The notes beneath the pieces were generated by a model. That model was not told the DNA's origin, made no database searches, and saw only the letters and a program-made list of their open reading frames with translations. The position numbers and the translations under genes are program-made. DNA of 64,000 bases. It comes from Saccharopolyspora elongata (GTDB taxonomy: Bacteria; Actinomycetota; Actinomycetes; Mycobacteriales; Pseudonocardiaceae). The stretch spans positions 24,339 through 88,338 of the forward strand of contig NZ_SMKW01000039.1 in NCBI RefSeq assembly GCF_004348985.1. The letters are read 5' to 3'. Shown piece by piece: positions 37,610-46,488 of this stretch; the stretch's first letter is position 1, and each line of letters starts with the position of its first letter.

Positions 37610-38628
37610 CAGCCACCTCCGACGGGCCGGGTCGGCACCGGGATCTCGCAGGACGTCGTGTTCGTCTGCAGCGGCCCGGCGTTGATCGCGGGCGGGAACA
37701 GACCGCACAGGTAGCCGTCGAACCACCGGCCGTTGCCCACCGTGTTGTTGAAGCCGCGCACGTAGGGCGCCATCGCCGCCACGACGCGGCCCAGGTCGTC
37801 CTGGTTGCGCTGCAGCATCTCGGTCAGCTGGTTGAGCTCCTCCAGCGTCGGCCGCAGCTGCTGCTGGTTGTCGGCGACCAGGCCGCGCAGTTCGTCGGAG
37901 AGCCGCTGGGTTCCGATCAGCAGCGCCGAAATCGCTTCCCGGCGGTGCTGCAACTCGGTCAGCAGCACGTTCCCGTCCGAGATGAGCCGCTGCACCTGAT
38001 CGTCGCGGTCCGCGACGATCTTGCTCACGCCGCTGGTGTTGCGCAGCAGATCGGTGAGCTGCTGGTCGCGCGAGGCGATGGTCTGCGACAGCTGTGAGAG
38101 TCCGTCGATGGCCTGGCCCATGTGCTGCGGCGCGCCGCGGAAGGTGTCCGCCAGGACGCGGAAGCTCTGCGCGAGCTGCTGGGTGTCGACCTGGTCGGCG
38201 GTGCGGGTGAGCTGGTCGAGCGCGTCCGGGATGTCGAACGGCGCGGCGGTCCGCTCGACCGGGATCGGCTCCGCGAGCTCCTCGGCGCCTTCCGGTTGCA
38301 GCGCCAGGTACTTCTCGCCGAGCAGCGTCTTGATCTCGATGCTGGCCCGGCTGCGGTCGCCGATCTGCGCGCCGTCGACGCGGAACGCCACCAGGACCCG
38401 GTTGCCCGCCAGCGAGACGTCGGTGACCTCGCCGGACTTGACCCCGGCGATCTGCACGTCGTTGCCCGCCGCGAGCCCGGCCGACTCGGAGAAGTAGGCC
38501 TCGTAGGTGGTGCCGCCGCCGATCACCGGCAGGTCCTTGGCGAAGAACGCGCCCAGCGTGGCGCAGGTGATGAGCACGACGGCGACCAGGCCGACGACGG
38601 CCTGGTTCCGCTCCCGCAACGGCTTCAT
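37609..38628 (-). CDS. mce4C: Mce family protein C
   Basis: Mce subunit of 339 residues: anchor (QAVVGLVAVVLITCATLGAF), MCE domain (TTYEAYFSESAGLAAGNDVQ, IAGVKSGEVTDVSL, IEIKTLLGEKYLALQPEG) and the needle helix. C-terminal block NNTVGNGRWFDGYLCGLFPP is the conserved C-position signature. Overlaps B by four bases. Confidence 0.94.
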   Translation of the reverse strand: MKPLRERNQAVVGLVAVVLITCATLGAFFAKDLPVIGGGTTYEAYFSESAGLAAGNDVQIAGVKSGEVTDVSLAGNRVLVAFRVDGAQIGDRSRASIEIKTLLGEKYLALQPEGAEELAEPIPVERTAAPFDIPDALDQLTRTADQVDTQQLAQSFRVLADTFRGAPQHMGQAIDGLSQLSQTIASRDQQLTDLLRNTSGVSKIVADRDDQVQRLISDGNVLLTELQHRREAISALLIGTQRLSDELRGLVADNQQQLRPTLEELNQLTEMLQRNQDDLGRVVAAMAPYVRGFNNTVGNGRWFDGYLCGLFPPAINAGPLQTNTTSCEIPVPTRPVGGG

Positions 38629-39662
38629 GACGGCTTGCACCTCTCCGGCATCTCCGAGGCCGGCAGCGGCAGGATCGGGATCGAGATGTTGAGCTTGGAG
38701 ATCCCGACCGTGCCCGAGATCCGGCACAGGTAGAAGTTGAACCAGCTGCCGTAGCTGACGGTCCTGGTCAGCGCGTTGAGCCGCTCCGGGATGTTCTGCA
38801 GGTCGGCCTCCAGCTTCGGCTGCTCGGCGTTGAGGATGCCGGCGACCCGGTTCAGCTCGCCGATGCTGCTCTGCAGCGGCGGCCGCGCCTCCTCCAGCAT
38901 TCCGGCGGTGGTGTTGGAGAGCTCGCCGAGCGCGGCGACGGCCTCCCCCACCGGCTTCCGCTGCTCGGCGAATCCGCTGGTCAGCTGCTGCATCGAGGTG
39001 ATCAGCTCGCCCAGCTGCGGGCCGCGCGCGTTGACGGTGGTCAGCACGGCGTTGAGGTTGTCGATGACCTGGCCGATCACCTCGTCCTTGCGGGCGATGG
39101 TGGACGTCAGCGACGCGGTGTGGGCGAGCAGGCTGTCCACCGTGCCCGCCTCGCCCTGCAGCACCTGGACGATCTCGCCCGAGAGCTGGTTGACGTCCTG
39201 CGGCGAAAGCGCCTGGAACAGCGGCTTGAATCCGTTGAACAGCGCGGTGAGGTTCAGCGCCGGGTGGGTCCGCTCCAGCGGGATCTCGCCGCCCGGCGGC
39301 AGCACGTCCGCCGGATCGCGCAGCGCCGCGTCCAGCGCCAGGTAGCGCTGGCCGGCGAGGTTGCGGAACTTCACGGTCGCGGCGGCGTCGCGCGGGAGGC
39401 GCCGGCCGGCGTCGAGGTCGAAGCGGATCAGGGCGTGCTTGCCGTCGACGACCTCCAGCCCGGTCACCCGGCCCACCTTCACGCCCGCCATCCGCACGTC
39501 GTCGCCGACGTCCAGGCCGGAGGCGTCGGCGAACCGCGCGTGGTAGGAGTCGGCGGAGCCGGAGGTGGAGGCCGCGATGGTCATCGCGAGCACCCCGGTG
39601 AGCGTGATCGTGACCGCCGCGAAGATCAGCAGCTTGACCAGCGGCGCGGCTATCGACCTCAT
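38625..39662 (-). CDS. mce4B: Mce family protein B
   Basis: Mce subunit of 345 residues: anchor (LVKLLIFAAVTITLTGVLAM), MCE domain (SYHARFADASGLDVGDDVRM, AGVKVGRVTGLEVVDGK, VKFRNLAGQRYLALD) and needle helix. C-terminal GSWFNFYLCRISGTVG segment is typical of B subunits. Start ATG 39662 overlaps the A stop by four bases. Confidence 0.94.
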   Translation of the reverse strand: MRSIAAPLVKLLIFAAVTITLTGVLAMTIAASTSGSADSYHARFADASGLDVGDDVRMAGVKVGRVTGLEVVDGKHALIRFDLDAGRRLPRDAAATVKFRNLAGQRYLALDAALRDPADVLPPGGEIPLERTHPALNLTALFNGFKPLFQALSPQDVNQLSGEIVQVLQGEAGTVDSLLAHTASLTSTIARKDEVIGQVIDNLNAVLTTVNARGPQLGELITSMQQLTSGFAEQRKPVGEAVAALGELSNTTAGMLEEARPPLQSSIGELNRVAGILNAEQPKLEADLQNIPERLNALTRTVSYGSWFNFYLCRISGTVGISKLNISIPILPLPASEMPERCKPS

Positions 39663-40984
39663 CGCACCGTCACCTCCGCGCCGCGGTACACCGGGCCGAC
39701 CAGCAGCCCGCTCCAGTCCGGCACATCCGAGCGCGGCACGCCCATCTGCGGCGCCAGCAGCGTCGACAGCAGGTCCCGCTCGGCGGGCGTGTTCGCCACC
39801 GACTGCGACGTGGTGGACGCCGGTTTCTGCTTCCACGGGAACACTTCGTCGCGGTCGCGCGGGGGCTCCGGGAATACGGAACCGTCCTGCACCGGCCCGC
39901 CCGGCGGGTACTGCGGGAAGGTGTCCGGCGCCTCGACCCACGGGTAGCAGCGCGGCCCGCGCTGGTCCAGGTACTTCGGCGTGTCCACGCCCGGCAGGTA
40001 CTTGCCGCGGCTGCCGGTGATCTCGATGGTGAACTTGGCGATCTCGGGGTTCTCGGTGCCCTTGCCGAAGGACCGCTCGGCGTTCGGGATCGAGTCCGCG
40101 AACTGCTTGAGCATGCAGGGGTACTCCGGGGCGTATTCGGCGAGGAGTTCCAATGTGGACCTCGATGTGCCGGTGAGGTTGATCAGGTTGTCCTTGTTCA
40201 GCGCCAGGAACCGGTTCAGGTCGTTCGCGCTGCCGGTGACGGTGCCCAGCATGGTGTTCAGCGCCTGCCGCTGCTCGGCGATGGTCTTGCTGGTGGTGGT
40301 CAGGTCGGCCAGCGCCTGCGTGAGGTCGGGCGCGGCCTCGGCGTAGGTGTCGGCCACGTCGTCGATGCGCGCGATGACCGACTCCAGCTTCGGCAGCGAC
40401 GGGTTCAGCCGCTCCAGGTAGCCGTCCAGTTGCACGAGCGTGTCGCCGAGCTGCTCGCCGCGGCCGTCCAGCGCCTGCGACACAGCGGTCAGCGTCGTCG
40501 AGAGCTTTTCCGGCTGCACCGCTTGCAGAACCGGCAGCAGGTCGCCGAGCACCTTCTCGATCTCGATCGCCGATCCGCTGCGGTCCTGCGGGATGACGTC
40601 GCCGGAGGCCAGCGCCCGCGAGCCCGCGTTCTCCGGGATGTGCAGGGAGACGTAGCGCTCCCCGAACAGCGTCTTGGGCAGCAGCCGCGCCGACGCGCTC
40701 GCCGGGATCAGCTCCGCCTGGTCCGGCCGCAGCGCCAGGTCGAGCACCGCGTGGTCGCCCTCGGCGCGAACGCCGCGCACCTCGCCGACCACCACGCCGC
40801 GCGCCTTGACGTCCGCGCCCACCCGCATCTGGTTGCCGATCCGGTCGGTTTCGAGGCTGACCGCCACGACCGGCGTGAACGCCTTACGGTACATGGCGAT
40901 CGTGCCCGCGACGAACATCCCGGCCGCGACCAGGAACACCACTCCGAGCGCCTGGTAGCGGCGCCTGCTCCGCCGGCCCCTCAT
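39659..40984 (-). CDS. mce4A: Mce family protein A
   Basis: First Mce subunit, 441 residues: basic N terminus (RGRRSRRRYQ), anchor, MCE domain (VAVSLETDRIGNQMRVGADV, KARGVVVGEVRGVRAEGD, LLPKTLFGERYVSLHIPE), helical region, and an extended C-terminal tail with PRCYPWVEAPDTFPQYPPGG as in Mce4A-type proteins. It is the subunit thought to face the outer layer and bind sterol. Overlaps yrbE4B by four bases. Confidence 0.94.
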   Translation of the reverse strand: MRGRRSRRRYQALGVVFLVAAGMFVAGTIAMYRKAFTPVVAVSLETDRIGNQMRVGADVKARGVVVGEVRGVRAEGDHAVLDLALRPDQAELIPASASARLLPKTLFGERYVSLHIPENAGSRALASGDVIPQDRSGSAIEIEKVLGDLLPVLQAVQPEKLSTTLTAVSQALDGRGEQLGDTLVQLDGYLERLNPSLPKLESVIARIDDVADTYAEAAPDLTQALADLTTTSKTIAEQRQALNTMLGTVTGSANDLNRFLALNKDNLINLTGTSRSTLELLAEYAPEYPCMLKQFADSIPNAERSFGKGTENPEIAKFTIEITGSRGKYLPGVDTPKYLDQRGPRCYPWVEAPDTFPQYPPGGPVQDGSVFPEPPRDRDEVFPWKQKPASTTSQSVANTPAERDLLSTLLAPQMGVPRSDVPDWSGLLVGPVYRGAEVTVR

Positions 40985-41832
40985 CCCGAGATCCGAACCG
41001 TCGTGGTGGAGCCCCAGATGGCCAGGCTGAGGAAGAAGTCCAGCACCGCGACCAGCACGATCGAGGTGCGCACCGCGCGTCCCACCGCGACGCCGACACC
41101 CGCCGGGCCGCCGCGCGCGGTGTAGCCGTAGTAGCAGTGCGTCAGGATCACCGCGACGCTGAACACGATCACCTTGCCGAAGGACCACAGGACGTCCTCC
41201 GGCGGCAGGAACAGGTGGAAGTAGTGGTCGTAGGTGCCCGCGGACTGGCCGTAGAACCACACGGTGATCTGCCGGGACGCGAAGTACGAGCCGAGCAGCC
41301 CCACCACGTACAGCGGGATGACGGCCGCGACCCCGGCCAGCACCCGGCTGGTCACCAGGTACGGCAGCGTCCGCACGCCCATCACCTCCAGGGCGTCGAT
41401 CTCGTCGGAGATCCGCATCGCGCCCAGCTGCGCGGTGAACCCGCAGCCGACGGTCGCCGACAGCGCCAGGCCCGCCGACAGCGGCGCGACCTCGCGGGTG
41501 TCGAAGTAGGCGGCGACGAACCCGGTCAGCGCCGAGGTGCCGAGCTGGTTCAGCGAGGAATAGCCCTGCAGGCCGACGATCGCGCCGGTCGCGACGGTCA
41601 TGCCGATCATCACGCCGAGCGTCCCGCCGATGACGGCCAGCGCGCCGCTGCCGAACACGACCTCGGTGAGCAGCCGGGCGGTTTCGCGGTAGTAGCGGCG
41701 CAGCGCGACGGGCGCCAGGGCGAGGGCGCGCAGGTAGAACGACAGCTGCCAGCCCAGTTCGGCGAGCGCGTCGCCGGGCCCGCGGGTGATCCGCCGCCGC
41801 AACGGGGCGGCGACCGGGTCGACGACGGCCAT
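40981..41832 (-). CDS. yrbE4B: YrbE4B permease (MlaE family)
   Basis: Integral membrane permease of the mce ABC importer; pairs with YrbE4A and an MceG/Mkl ATPase encoded elsewhere (none is in this window). 283 residues with five or so membrane helices and the MlaE block GCGFTAQLGAMRISDEIDAL followed by EVMGVRTLPYLVTSRVLAGV. Separated by four bases from yrbE4A. Confidence 0.95.
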   Translation of the reverse strand: MAVVDPVAAPLRRRITRGPGDALAELGWQLSFYLRALALAPVALRRYYRETARLLTEVVFGSGALAVIGGTLGVMIGMTVATGAIVGLQGYSSLNQLGTSALTGFVAAYFDTREVAPLSAGLALSATVGCGFTAQLGAMRISDEIDALEVMGVRTLPYLVTSRVLAGVAAVIPLYVVGLLGSYFASRQITVWFYGQSAGTYDHYFHLFLPPEDVLWSFGKVIVFSVAVILTHCYYGYTARGGPAGVGVAVGRAVRTSIVLVAVLDFFLSLAIWGSTTTVRISG

Positions 41833-41836
41833 CGGC

Positions 41837-42610
41837 TCACAATCCCTTCGGGGGCACGAGTTGCAGGTAGATCCCGGTGAGCACCAGGTTGATCAGGAAC
41901 AGCAGCAGGAACGTGATCACCACGGCCTGGTTGACCGCGTCGCCCACGCCCTTCGGCCCGCCGGCCGGGTTGAGGCCGCGGTAGGCGGCGACGACGCCGG
42001 CGACGAACCCGTAGAGCAGCGCCTTGAACTCGCTGATCCACAGGTCGGGCAGCTGCGCGAGGGCGTTGAAGCTGGCCAGGTACGCGCCGGGCGTGCCGCC
42101 CTGCAGGATCACGTTGAAGAAGTAGCCGCCGAGCACGCCGACGACGCTGACCATGCCGTTGAGCAGCAGGGCGACCAGCACGGCGCCGATGACGCGGGGC
42201 ACGATCAGCCGCTGGATCGGCGAGATCCCGAGCACCTCCAGCGCGTCGATCTCCTCGCGGATGGTGCGCGCACCGATGTCGGCGCACATCGCCGACCCGC
42301 CGGCCCCGGCCACCAGCAGCGCGGTGATCAGCGGGCTGGCCTGCTGGAGGATGGCCAGGGCGCTGGCGGCGCCGGTGAACGACTGGGCCCCGATCTGCTG
42401 CGTCAGCGACCCGAGCTGCATCGCGATGACGGCGCCGAACGGGATCGCCACCAGCGCGGTCGGCAGGATCGTGACGCTGGCGAAGAACCAGGCCTGCTGG
42501 ATGCACTCCCGGACCTGGAAGGGTCGCCGCGGCACGGCCCGCAACACCTCCCACCCGAGCGTGGCCATCCGCCCGACCTGCACGAACGCCCCAGCACTCC
42601 GCACTGCCAC
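41837..42610 (-). CDS. yrbE4A: YrbE4A permease (MlaE family)
   Basis: First gene of the mce operon; permease partner of YrbE4B. 257 residues; MlaE block GGSAMCADIGARTIREEIDA then EVLGISPIQRLIVPRVIGAV. GTG 42610 is chosen because GGGAGG sits six bases upstream and the length then equals M. tuberculosis YrbE4A; an extension to 42646 is possible. No KstR-like box was found directly upstream, so the operon may be read from the SDR-aldehyde dehydrogenase unit or have another control. Confidence 0.93.
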   Translation of the reverse strand: MAVRSAGAFVQVGRMATLGWEVLRAVPRRPFQVRECIQQAWFFASVTILPTALVAIPFGAVIAMQLGSLTQQIGAQSFTGAASALAILQQASPLITALLVAGAGGSAMCADIGARTIREEIDALEVLGISPIQRLIVPRVIGAVLVALLLNGMVSVVGVLGGYFFNVILQGGTPGAYLASFNALAQLPDLWISEFKALLYGFVAGVVAAYRGLNPAGGPKGVGDAVNQAVVITFLLLFLINLVLTGIYLQLVPPKGL

Positions 42611-42645
42611 CAGCTCACCTCCCGATCCACGCTGATCCGGGGTCA

Positions 42646-42691
42646 CGCAATTTCAATGGAAATCGAAGGTCCGATTTCCATTGAAATTGCG
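42646..42691. repeat. Perfect 20-bp inverted repeat (family B-like cores), likely terminator
   Basis: CGCAATTTCAATGGAAATCG (42646-42665) and its exact complement CGATTTCCATTGAAATTGCG (42672-42691) flank a six-base loop. Each arm contains TTTC-N4-GAAA. It lies between the leftward SDR gene's stop and the yrbE4A start. Confidence 0.85.
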
Positions 42692-42748
42692 GAAAAACCC
42701 ACCCCATCGGGTGTGGAACCGTCAGGGATGCCCTTGCCTCTCACCTGG

Positions 42749-43495
42749 TCAGGCGAGTGCGTGCGTTGCCGTTGCGCCGCCGTCGGCCGTGAACTCCGCG
42801 CCGGTGCAGTACGAGCTCTCGTCGCTGGCCAGGAAGACCGCTAGGGACGCGATCTCCTCCGGCTGCCCGACCCGGCCCAGCGCGACGCGCTTGCCGACGT
42901 GGTCCATCGGGACCTGGCCGCCCGCCGCCTCGTGGATCATCTGGGTGTCGATCGCCCCGGGATGCACCGAGTTGACCCGGATGCCCAGCTTGCCGAGCTC
43001 CATCGCGGCCACCTTCGTCATCCCGCGGATGGCGAACTTGCTGGCCGAGTACGCCACCAGCAGCGGCATGCCGCCCAGACCCTCCACAGAGGACACGTTG
43101 ATGATCGAGCCGCCCGTCTCGCGCATCGCCGGGATCACCTCCCGCATGCCCAGGAACGTGCCGATCTGGTTGACGCGGACGACCCGCTCGTAGTCGGCCA
43201 GGCTGGTGTCCGCGAGCTCCGAGAAGTGCAGCACCCCGGCGTTGTTGACCAGCACGCCGACCGGCCCCAGCTCGCGCGCCGCCCGCACCGCGTCGACCCA
43301 GTCGTCCTCCGAGCCGACGTCGAGGTGCTGGTACACCGCAGCCGGGCCGAGCTCGTCGGCGAGCTCCTTGCCCGCCTCGTCGGCCACGTCCGCCAGCAGC
43401 ACCTTCGCGCCCTCGGCGACGAAGCGGCGCGCCGTCGCCGCGCCTTGCCCGCGCGCGGCACCCGTGACGATCGCGACCTTGTCCGCTAGTCGCAT
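42749..43495 (-). CDS. Short-chain dehydrogenase, hydroxysteroid-dehydrogenase-like
   Basis: Classical SDR of 248 residues: cofactor motif TGAARGQG, NNAG (VNNAGVLHF), catalytic Ser in INVSSVEGLGG and YSASK. Best recalled relatives are 3-alpha/20-beta-hydroxysteroid dehydrogenases (FabG3, Rv2002 of M. tuberculosis). NAD(H) use is suggested by the acidic residue ending strand 2 (LLADVADE). Context among sterol genes supports a steroid alcohol substrate. One base separates it from the aldehyde dehydrogenase gene. Confidence 0.88.
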   Translation of the reverse strand: MRLADKVAIVTGAARGQGAATARRFVAEGAKVLLADVADEAGKELADELGPAAVYQHLDVGSEDDWVDAVRAARELGPVGVLVNNAGVLHFSELADTSLADYERVVRVNQIGTFLGMREVIPAMRETGGSIINVSSVEGLGGMPLLVAYSASKFAIRGMTKVAAMELGKLGIRVNSVHPGAIDTQMIHEAAGGQVPMDHVGKRVALGRVGQPEEIASLAVFLASDESSYCTGAEFTADGGATATHALA

Positions 43496-43496
43496 G

Positions 43497-45005
43497 TCAC
43501 ATCAACTCGTCGGTCAGCGGCAGCAGCACGGTCTTGAGCTCGGTGTACGCCTCGAACGCGGAGCGGCCGCCCTCCCGGCCGAGCCCGGACTGCTTGTAGC
43601 CGCCGAAGGGCAGGTGCGGCTCCACCTGGAACCCGTTGATCCCGACCGTGCCGGTGCGGATCCGCTTGGCCACCCGGAACGCCCGCCGGACGTCCGATGT
43701 GTACACCCCGGCGCCGAGGCCGTACTCGGAGTCGTTGGCCATCCGCACCGCCTCGTCCTCGTCGGTGAACGGCACGACCGTCAGCACCGGGCCGAAGATC
43801 TCCTGCTGCGCGACGGTCATCGCGTTGTCGACGTCGGCGAAGACCGTCGGCTGCACGAAGTGCCCGGCGCTGAGGTCGCCGTCCGGCCGTCCACCGCCGG
43901 TGACCAGCCGCGCGCCCTCCTCCCGGCCCTTGTCGATGAAGCCCAGCACCCGGTCCAGCTGCCGCTGGTTGATCAGCGGGCTGGACAGCACGCCCGGGTC
44001 GAACGGGTCGCCGTAGGTGACCGAGCCGGCGATCAGCTCGGCGGCGCCGACGAACTCGTCGTAGGCGTCCCGGTGCACGAGCGCGCGGGTGTGCGCGACG
44101 CAGGCCTGCCCGGAGAGCCCGAGGGTGACCATGCCCATCGCGGTCATGCCCGCCAGACCCACGTCGGCGTCCGGGAACACAATGGCCGGGCTCTTGCCGC
44201 CGAGTTCCAGCGACACGCGCTTCATGGTGCCCGCGGAGGCCTCGACGATGCGGCGGCCGACCTCGCGGCTGCCGGTGAAGCTCACCTTGTCCACCTGCGG
44301 ATGCGTGATCAGCGCTTCGCCGGTCGGGTCGCCGGGGCCGGTGACGACGTTGACCACGCCGTCCGGGATGCCGGCCTCCAGCAGCAGTTCCACCATCCGC
44401 AGCACGCTGAACGTCGCGTACTCCGAAGGCTTGAGCACCACGGTGCACCCGGCGGCCAGCGCGGGCGCGAGCTTCTGCGCGAACAGCAGGAACGGCGCGT
44501 TCCACGGCAGCACCGCGGCCACCACGCCGACCGGCTCGCGGAAGGTCATCGCCAGGTGGTCGCCGCCCTGGTACGGCGGCAGCGTGTCGCCGCCGGCCTT
44601 GTCGATCCACCCGGCGTGGTGGTCGAAGACGTCGGCCGCCACGTCGACCGATCCGGCGTAGACGGTGCCGAACGACAGCGGCACGCTGTTGTCCAGCGCC
44701 TGGCGGGCCCGCAGGTCGTCGGCGTTCTCGCGCAGCAGGCCGGCGCAGCGGCGCAGCAGCCGCACCCGCTCGCCGGCGCGGATGGTCGGCCACGGGCCTT
44801 CGTCGAACGCCCGGCGCGCGGCGCGGACCGCGTCGTCGACGTCGTCGGCATCGGCGACGGCGAAGTCGCCGATCGCCTCGCCGGTCGCCGGGTGGTGGTG
44901 CGTCCAGGTCCGGCCCGCGCGGGCCTGCCGCCACTGGCCGTCGACCAGCAGCAATCCGTCTTTGAGCGCCGCGGCGTCGAGATGCTGCCGCACGGTCAGG
45001 GCCAT
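43497..45005 (-). CDS. NAD(P)-dependent aldehyde dehydrogenase
   Basis: Aldehyde-to-acid dehydrogenase, 502 residues. Visible motifs: VLPWNAPFLLFAQKLAPALA, FTGSREVGRRI (cofactor), catalytic Glu in LELGGKSP, nucleophile Cys in LSGQACVAHTR, and EIFGPVL. RBS GAGGAGGA before ATG 45005. It sits between two steroid-type SDRs; oxidation of a sterol side-chain C26 aldehyde is a reasonable inference but not shown. Confidence 0.93.
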   Translation of the reverse strand: MALTVRQHLDAAALKDGLLLVDGQWRQARAGRTWTHHHPATGEAIGDFAVADADDVDDAVRAARRAFDEGPWPTIRAGERVRLLRRCAGLLRENADDLRARQALDNSVPLSFGTVYAGSVDVAADVFDHHAGWIDKAGGDTLPPYQGGDHLAMTFREPVGVVAAVLPWNAPFLLFAQKLAPALAAGCTVVLKPSEYATFSVLRMVELLLEAGIPDGVVNVVTGPGDPTGEALITHPQVDKVSFTGSREVGRRIVEASAGTMKRVSLELGGKSPAIVFPDADVGLAGMTAMGMVTLGLSGQACVAHTRALVHRDAYDEFVGAAELIAGSVTYGDPFDPGVLSSPLINQRQLDRVLGFIDKGREEGARLVTGGGRPDGDLSAGHFVQPTVFADVDNAMTVAQQEIFGPVLTVVPFTDEDEAVRMANDSEYGLGAGVYTSDVRRAFRVAKRIRTGTVGINGFQVEPHLPFGGYKQSGLGREGGRSAFEAYTELKTVLLPLTDELM

Positions 45006-45055
45006 CTGGCTCCTCCTCGCCTGGGACTCTCTTGGCTGTGGGTAGCGGCGCCGCT

Positions 45056-45115
45056 GATTTCGCGCGAAATCGGCGGTCCTCCTGCGGGGGGGTGCGGCGG
45101 TTTCGCGTGAAATCG
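45056..45115. repeat. Two TTTC-N4-GAAA palindromes in tandem (GC-core variants)
   Basis: GATTTCGCGCGAAATC (45056-45071, perfect) and TTTCGCGTGAAA (within 45100-45115), 44 bases apart, in the gap between the leftward SDR gene and the aldehyde dehydrogenase gene. Outer bases also pair (GCCGAT-type flanks), allowing one larger hairpin. Same TTTC/GAAA frame as family B but with GCGC cores instead of AATT. Confidence 0.65.
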
Positions 45116-45130
45116 CCGCACTCCCGATGG

Positions 45131-46012
45131 CTAGGGCAGGGAAAGCAGCTCTGCGCTGGCGAAGTTGCGTTCCGGGTCGCGCTGCGCGAAGTAGGCGCCG
45201 AGGGTGCCGGCCAGCTCGTGCTCCGTCCACAGCGGACCGCCGGTGTCGAAGCGCTGCTCGACGACGGGCGCCGCCATCAGCGCGATCATCCCGCTGTGCA
45301 CCACGAAGACCTGGCCGTTGATCGCCTGCGCGGCCGGACCGGCCAGATAGGCGACCAGCGGCGCGACGTGATCGGTGGACAGCGGGTCGACGCCGGTTTC
45401 CGGTGCCGGGCCGAAGACTTCCTCCGTCATCGCCGTGCGCGCCCGCGGGCAGATGGCGTTCGCCCGCACGCCCATCCGCCCCAACGCCCGCGCCGTGGAC
45501 ACGGTCAGCGCCGCGATGCCCGCCTTGGCCGCCGCGTAGTTCGGCTGCCCCGCAGAGCCGAGCAGGAAGGCCTCGGAGGCGGTGTTGATCACGCTGCCGT
45601 AGGTCGATCCGGTCTGCTTGTACTCGTCCCGCCAGTGCGCGGCGGCGTTGCGGGACAACAGGAAGTGGCCGCGCAGGTGGACGCGGATCACGTCGTCCCA
45701 CTCCTGCTCGGTCATCTTGAACAACATCCGGTCCCGCAACACGCCGGCGTTGTTCACCACCACGTGCAAGCCGCCGAAGCGCTGCACAGCGGTGTCGACC
45801 AGCTCGCGCGCGACGGCGCTGTCGGAGATGTCCCCGGCGACCGCCACGGCCTTGACACCGAGCTCCTCGATCTCGGCCACCACCGCCGCCGCGCCGTCGG
45901 AAACGTCGTTGACCACGATGTTCGCACCGGCCCGGGCCAGGGCCAGCGCCTCCGCGCGACCGAGCCCCGCACCTGCTCCGGTGACGATCGCGACTTTCCC
46001 GTCCAAACTCAC
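45131..46012 (-). CDS. hsd4A: Steroid SDR, Hsd4A-like (17-beta-hydroxysteroid / 3-hydroxyacyl-CoA dehydrogenase)
   Basis: SDR of 293 residues: TGAGAGLG cofactor motif, NNAG, catalytic Ser (INTASEAFLLG) and YAAAK, with a long C-terminal extension (HSGMIALMAAPVVEQRFDTG onward) like M. tuberculosis Rv3502c. That protein oxidises the side-chain 3-hydroxyacyl-CoA and/or the 17-hydroxyl during cholesterol breakdown. It is divergent from fadE26, exactly as Rv3502c relates to Rv3504. GTG start with GGGAGG upstream; a KstR-like box lies about 120 bases away. Confidence 0.88.
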   Translation of the reverse strand: MSLDGKVAIVTGAGAGLGRAEALALARAGANIVVNDVSDGAAAVVAEIEELGVKAVAVAGDISDSAVARELVDTAVQRFGGLHVVVNNAGVLRDRMLFKMTEQEWDDVIRVHLRGHFLLSRNAAAHWRDEYKQTGSTYGSVINTASEAFLLGSAGQPNYAAAKAGIAALTVSTARALGRMGVRANAICPRARTAMTEEVFGPAPETGVDPLSTDHVAPLVAYLAGPAAQAINGQVFVVHSGMIALMAAPVVEQRFDTGGPLWTEHELAGTLGAYFAQRDPERNFASAELLSLP

Positions 46013-46133
46013 CGCGCCTCCCGGTTCAGTCGGAGGTCACGATCCGGCGGACCATTTCGTCGCCCCTTGAGCACCGCTGCCTTCACCGGTTGGCCACCTC
46101 ACCGTGATCGCCGCATTGTTACCCAAGCCACAG

Positions 46134-46147
46134 TAGAACGTGTTCTC
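46134..46147. promoter_or_regulatory. KstR-like operator (box 1)
   Basis: TAGAACGTGTTCTC fits TNNAACNNGTTNNA except the last base and has a near-perfect dyad. It lies in the 476-base gene-free divergent region between hsd4A and fadE26. Confidence 0.75.
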
Positions 46148-46211
46148 ACTTGCAATCAAGAGTCGGGGAGCAGATCGGGAAATATTCGCCGAATGCGCTG
46201 ATATATGACGT

Positions 46212-46225
46212 TGCAACCAGTTCTA
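46212..46225. promoter_or_regulatory. KstR-like operator (box 2)
   Basis: TGCAACCAGTTCTA fits TNNAACNNGTTNNA at every fixed position. Same hsd4A-fadE26 intergenic region. Confidence 0.6.
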
Positions 46226-46343
46226 CCGAGTCGCGAGGACCGGCCATCCGGGCCACATCGATCAGCCATCCAGCCCGCACAACGAGCCACCCGACCCCCG
46301 GTGACTGCTCCATTCGGGGATCGATCCGAGCGCCGCGCCTCCA

Positions 46344-46357
46344 TAGAACCGGTTTTC
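46344..46357. promoter_or_regulatory. KstR-like operator (box 3)
   Basis: TAGAACCGGTTTTC fits the fixed AAC/GTT and first T; last base differs. Contains the dyad GAACCGGTTTTC-like core. Confidence 0.55.
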
Positions 46358-46444
46358 ACGACCACATGCGGCGCGGCGACCGCGAAAAATCACTCGTGGC
46401 AGCGCGATGTATCGACCACCTCGCCACATCCGGACTATGGTTGG

Positions 46445-46458
46445 TGAAACATGTTCCA
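46445..46458. promoter_or_regulatory. KstR-like operator (box 4)
   Basis: TGAAACATGTTCCA fits TNNAACNNGTTNNA exactly and ends 30 bases before the fadE26 ATG, a position suited to block its promoter. Confidence 0.75.
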
Positions 46459-46488
46459 CACGCTCTCCCGTCGACGCAGGAGGGATGC

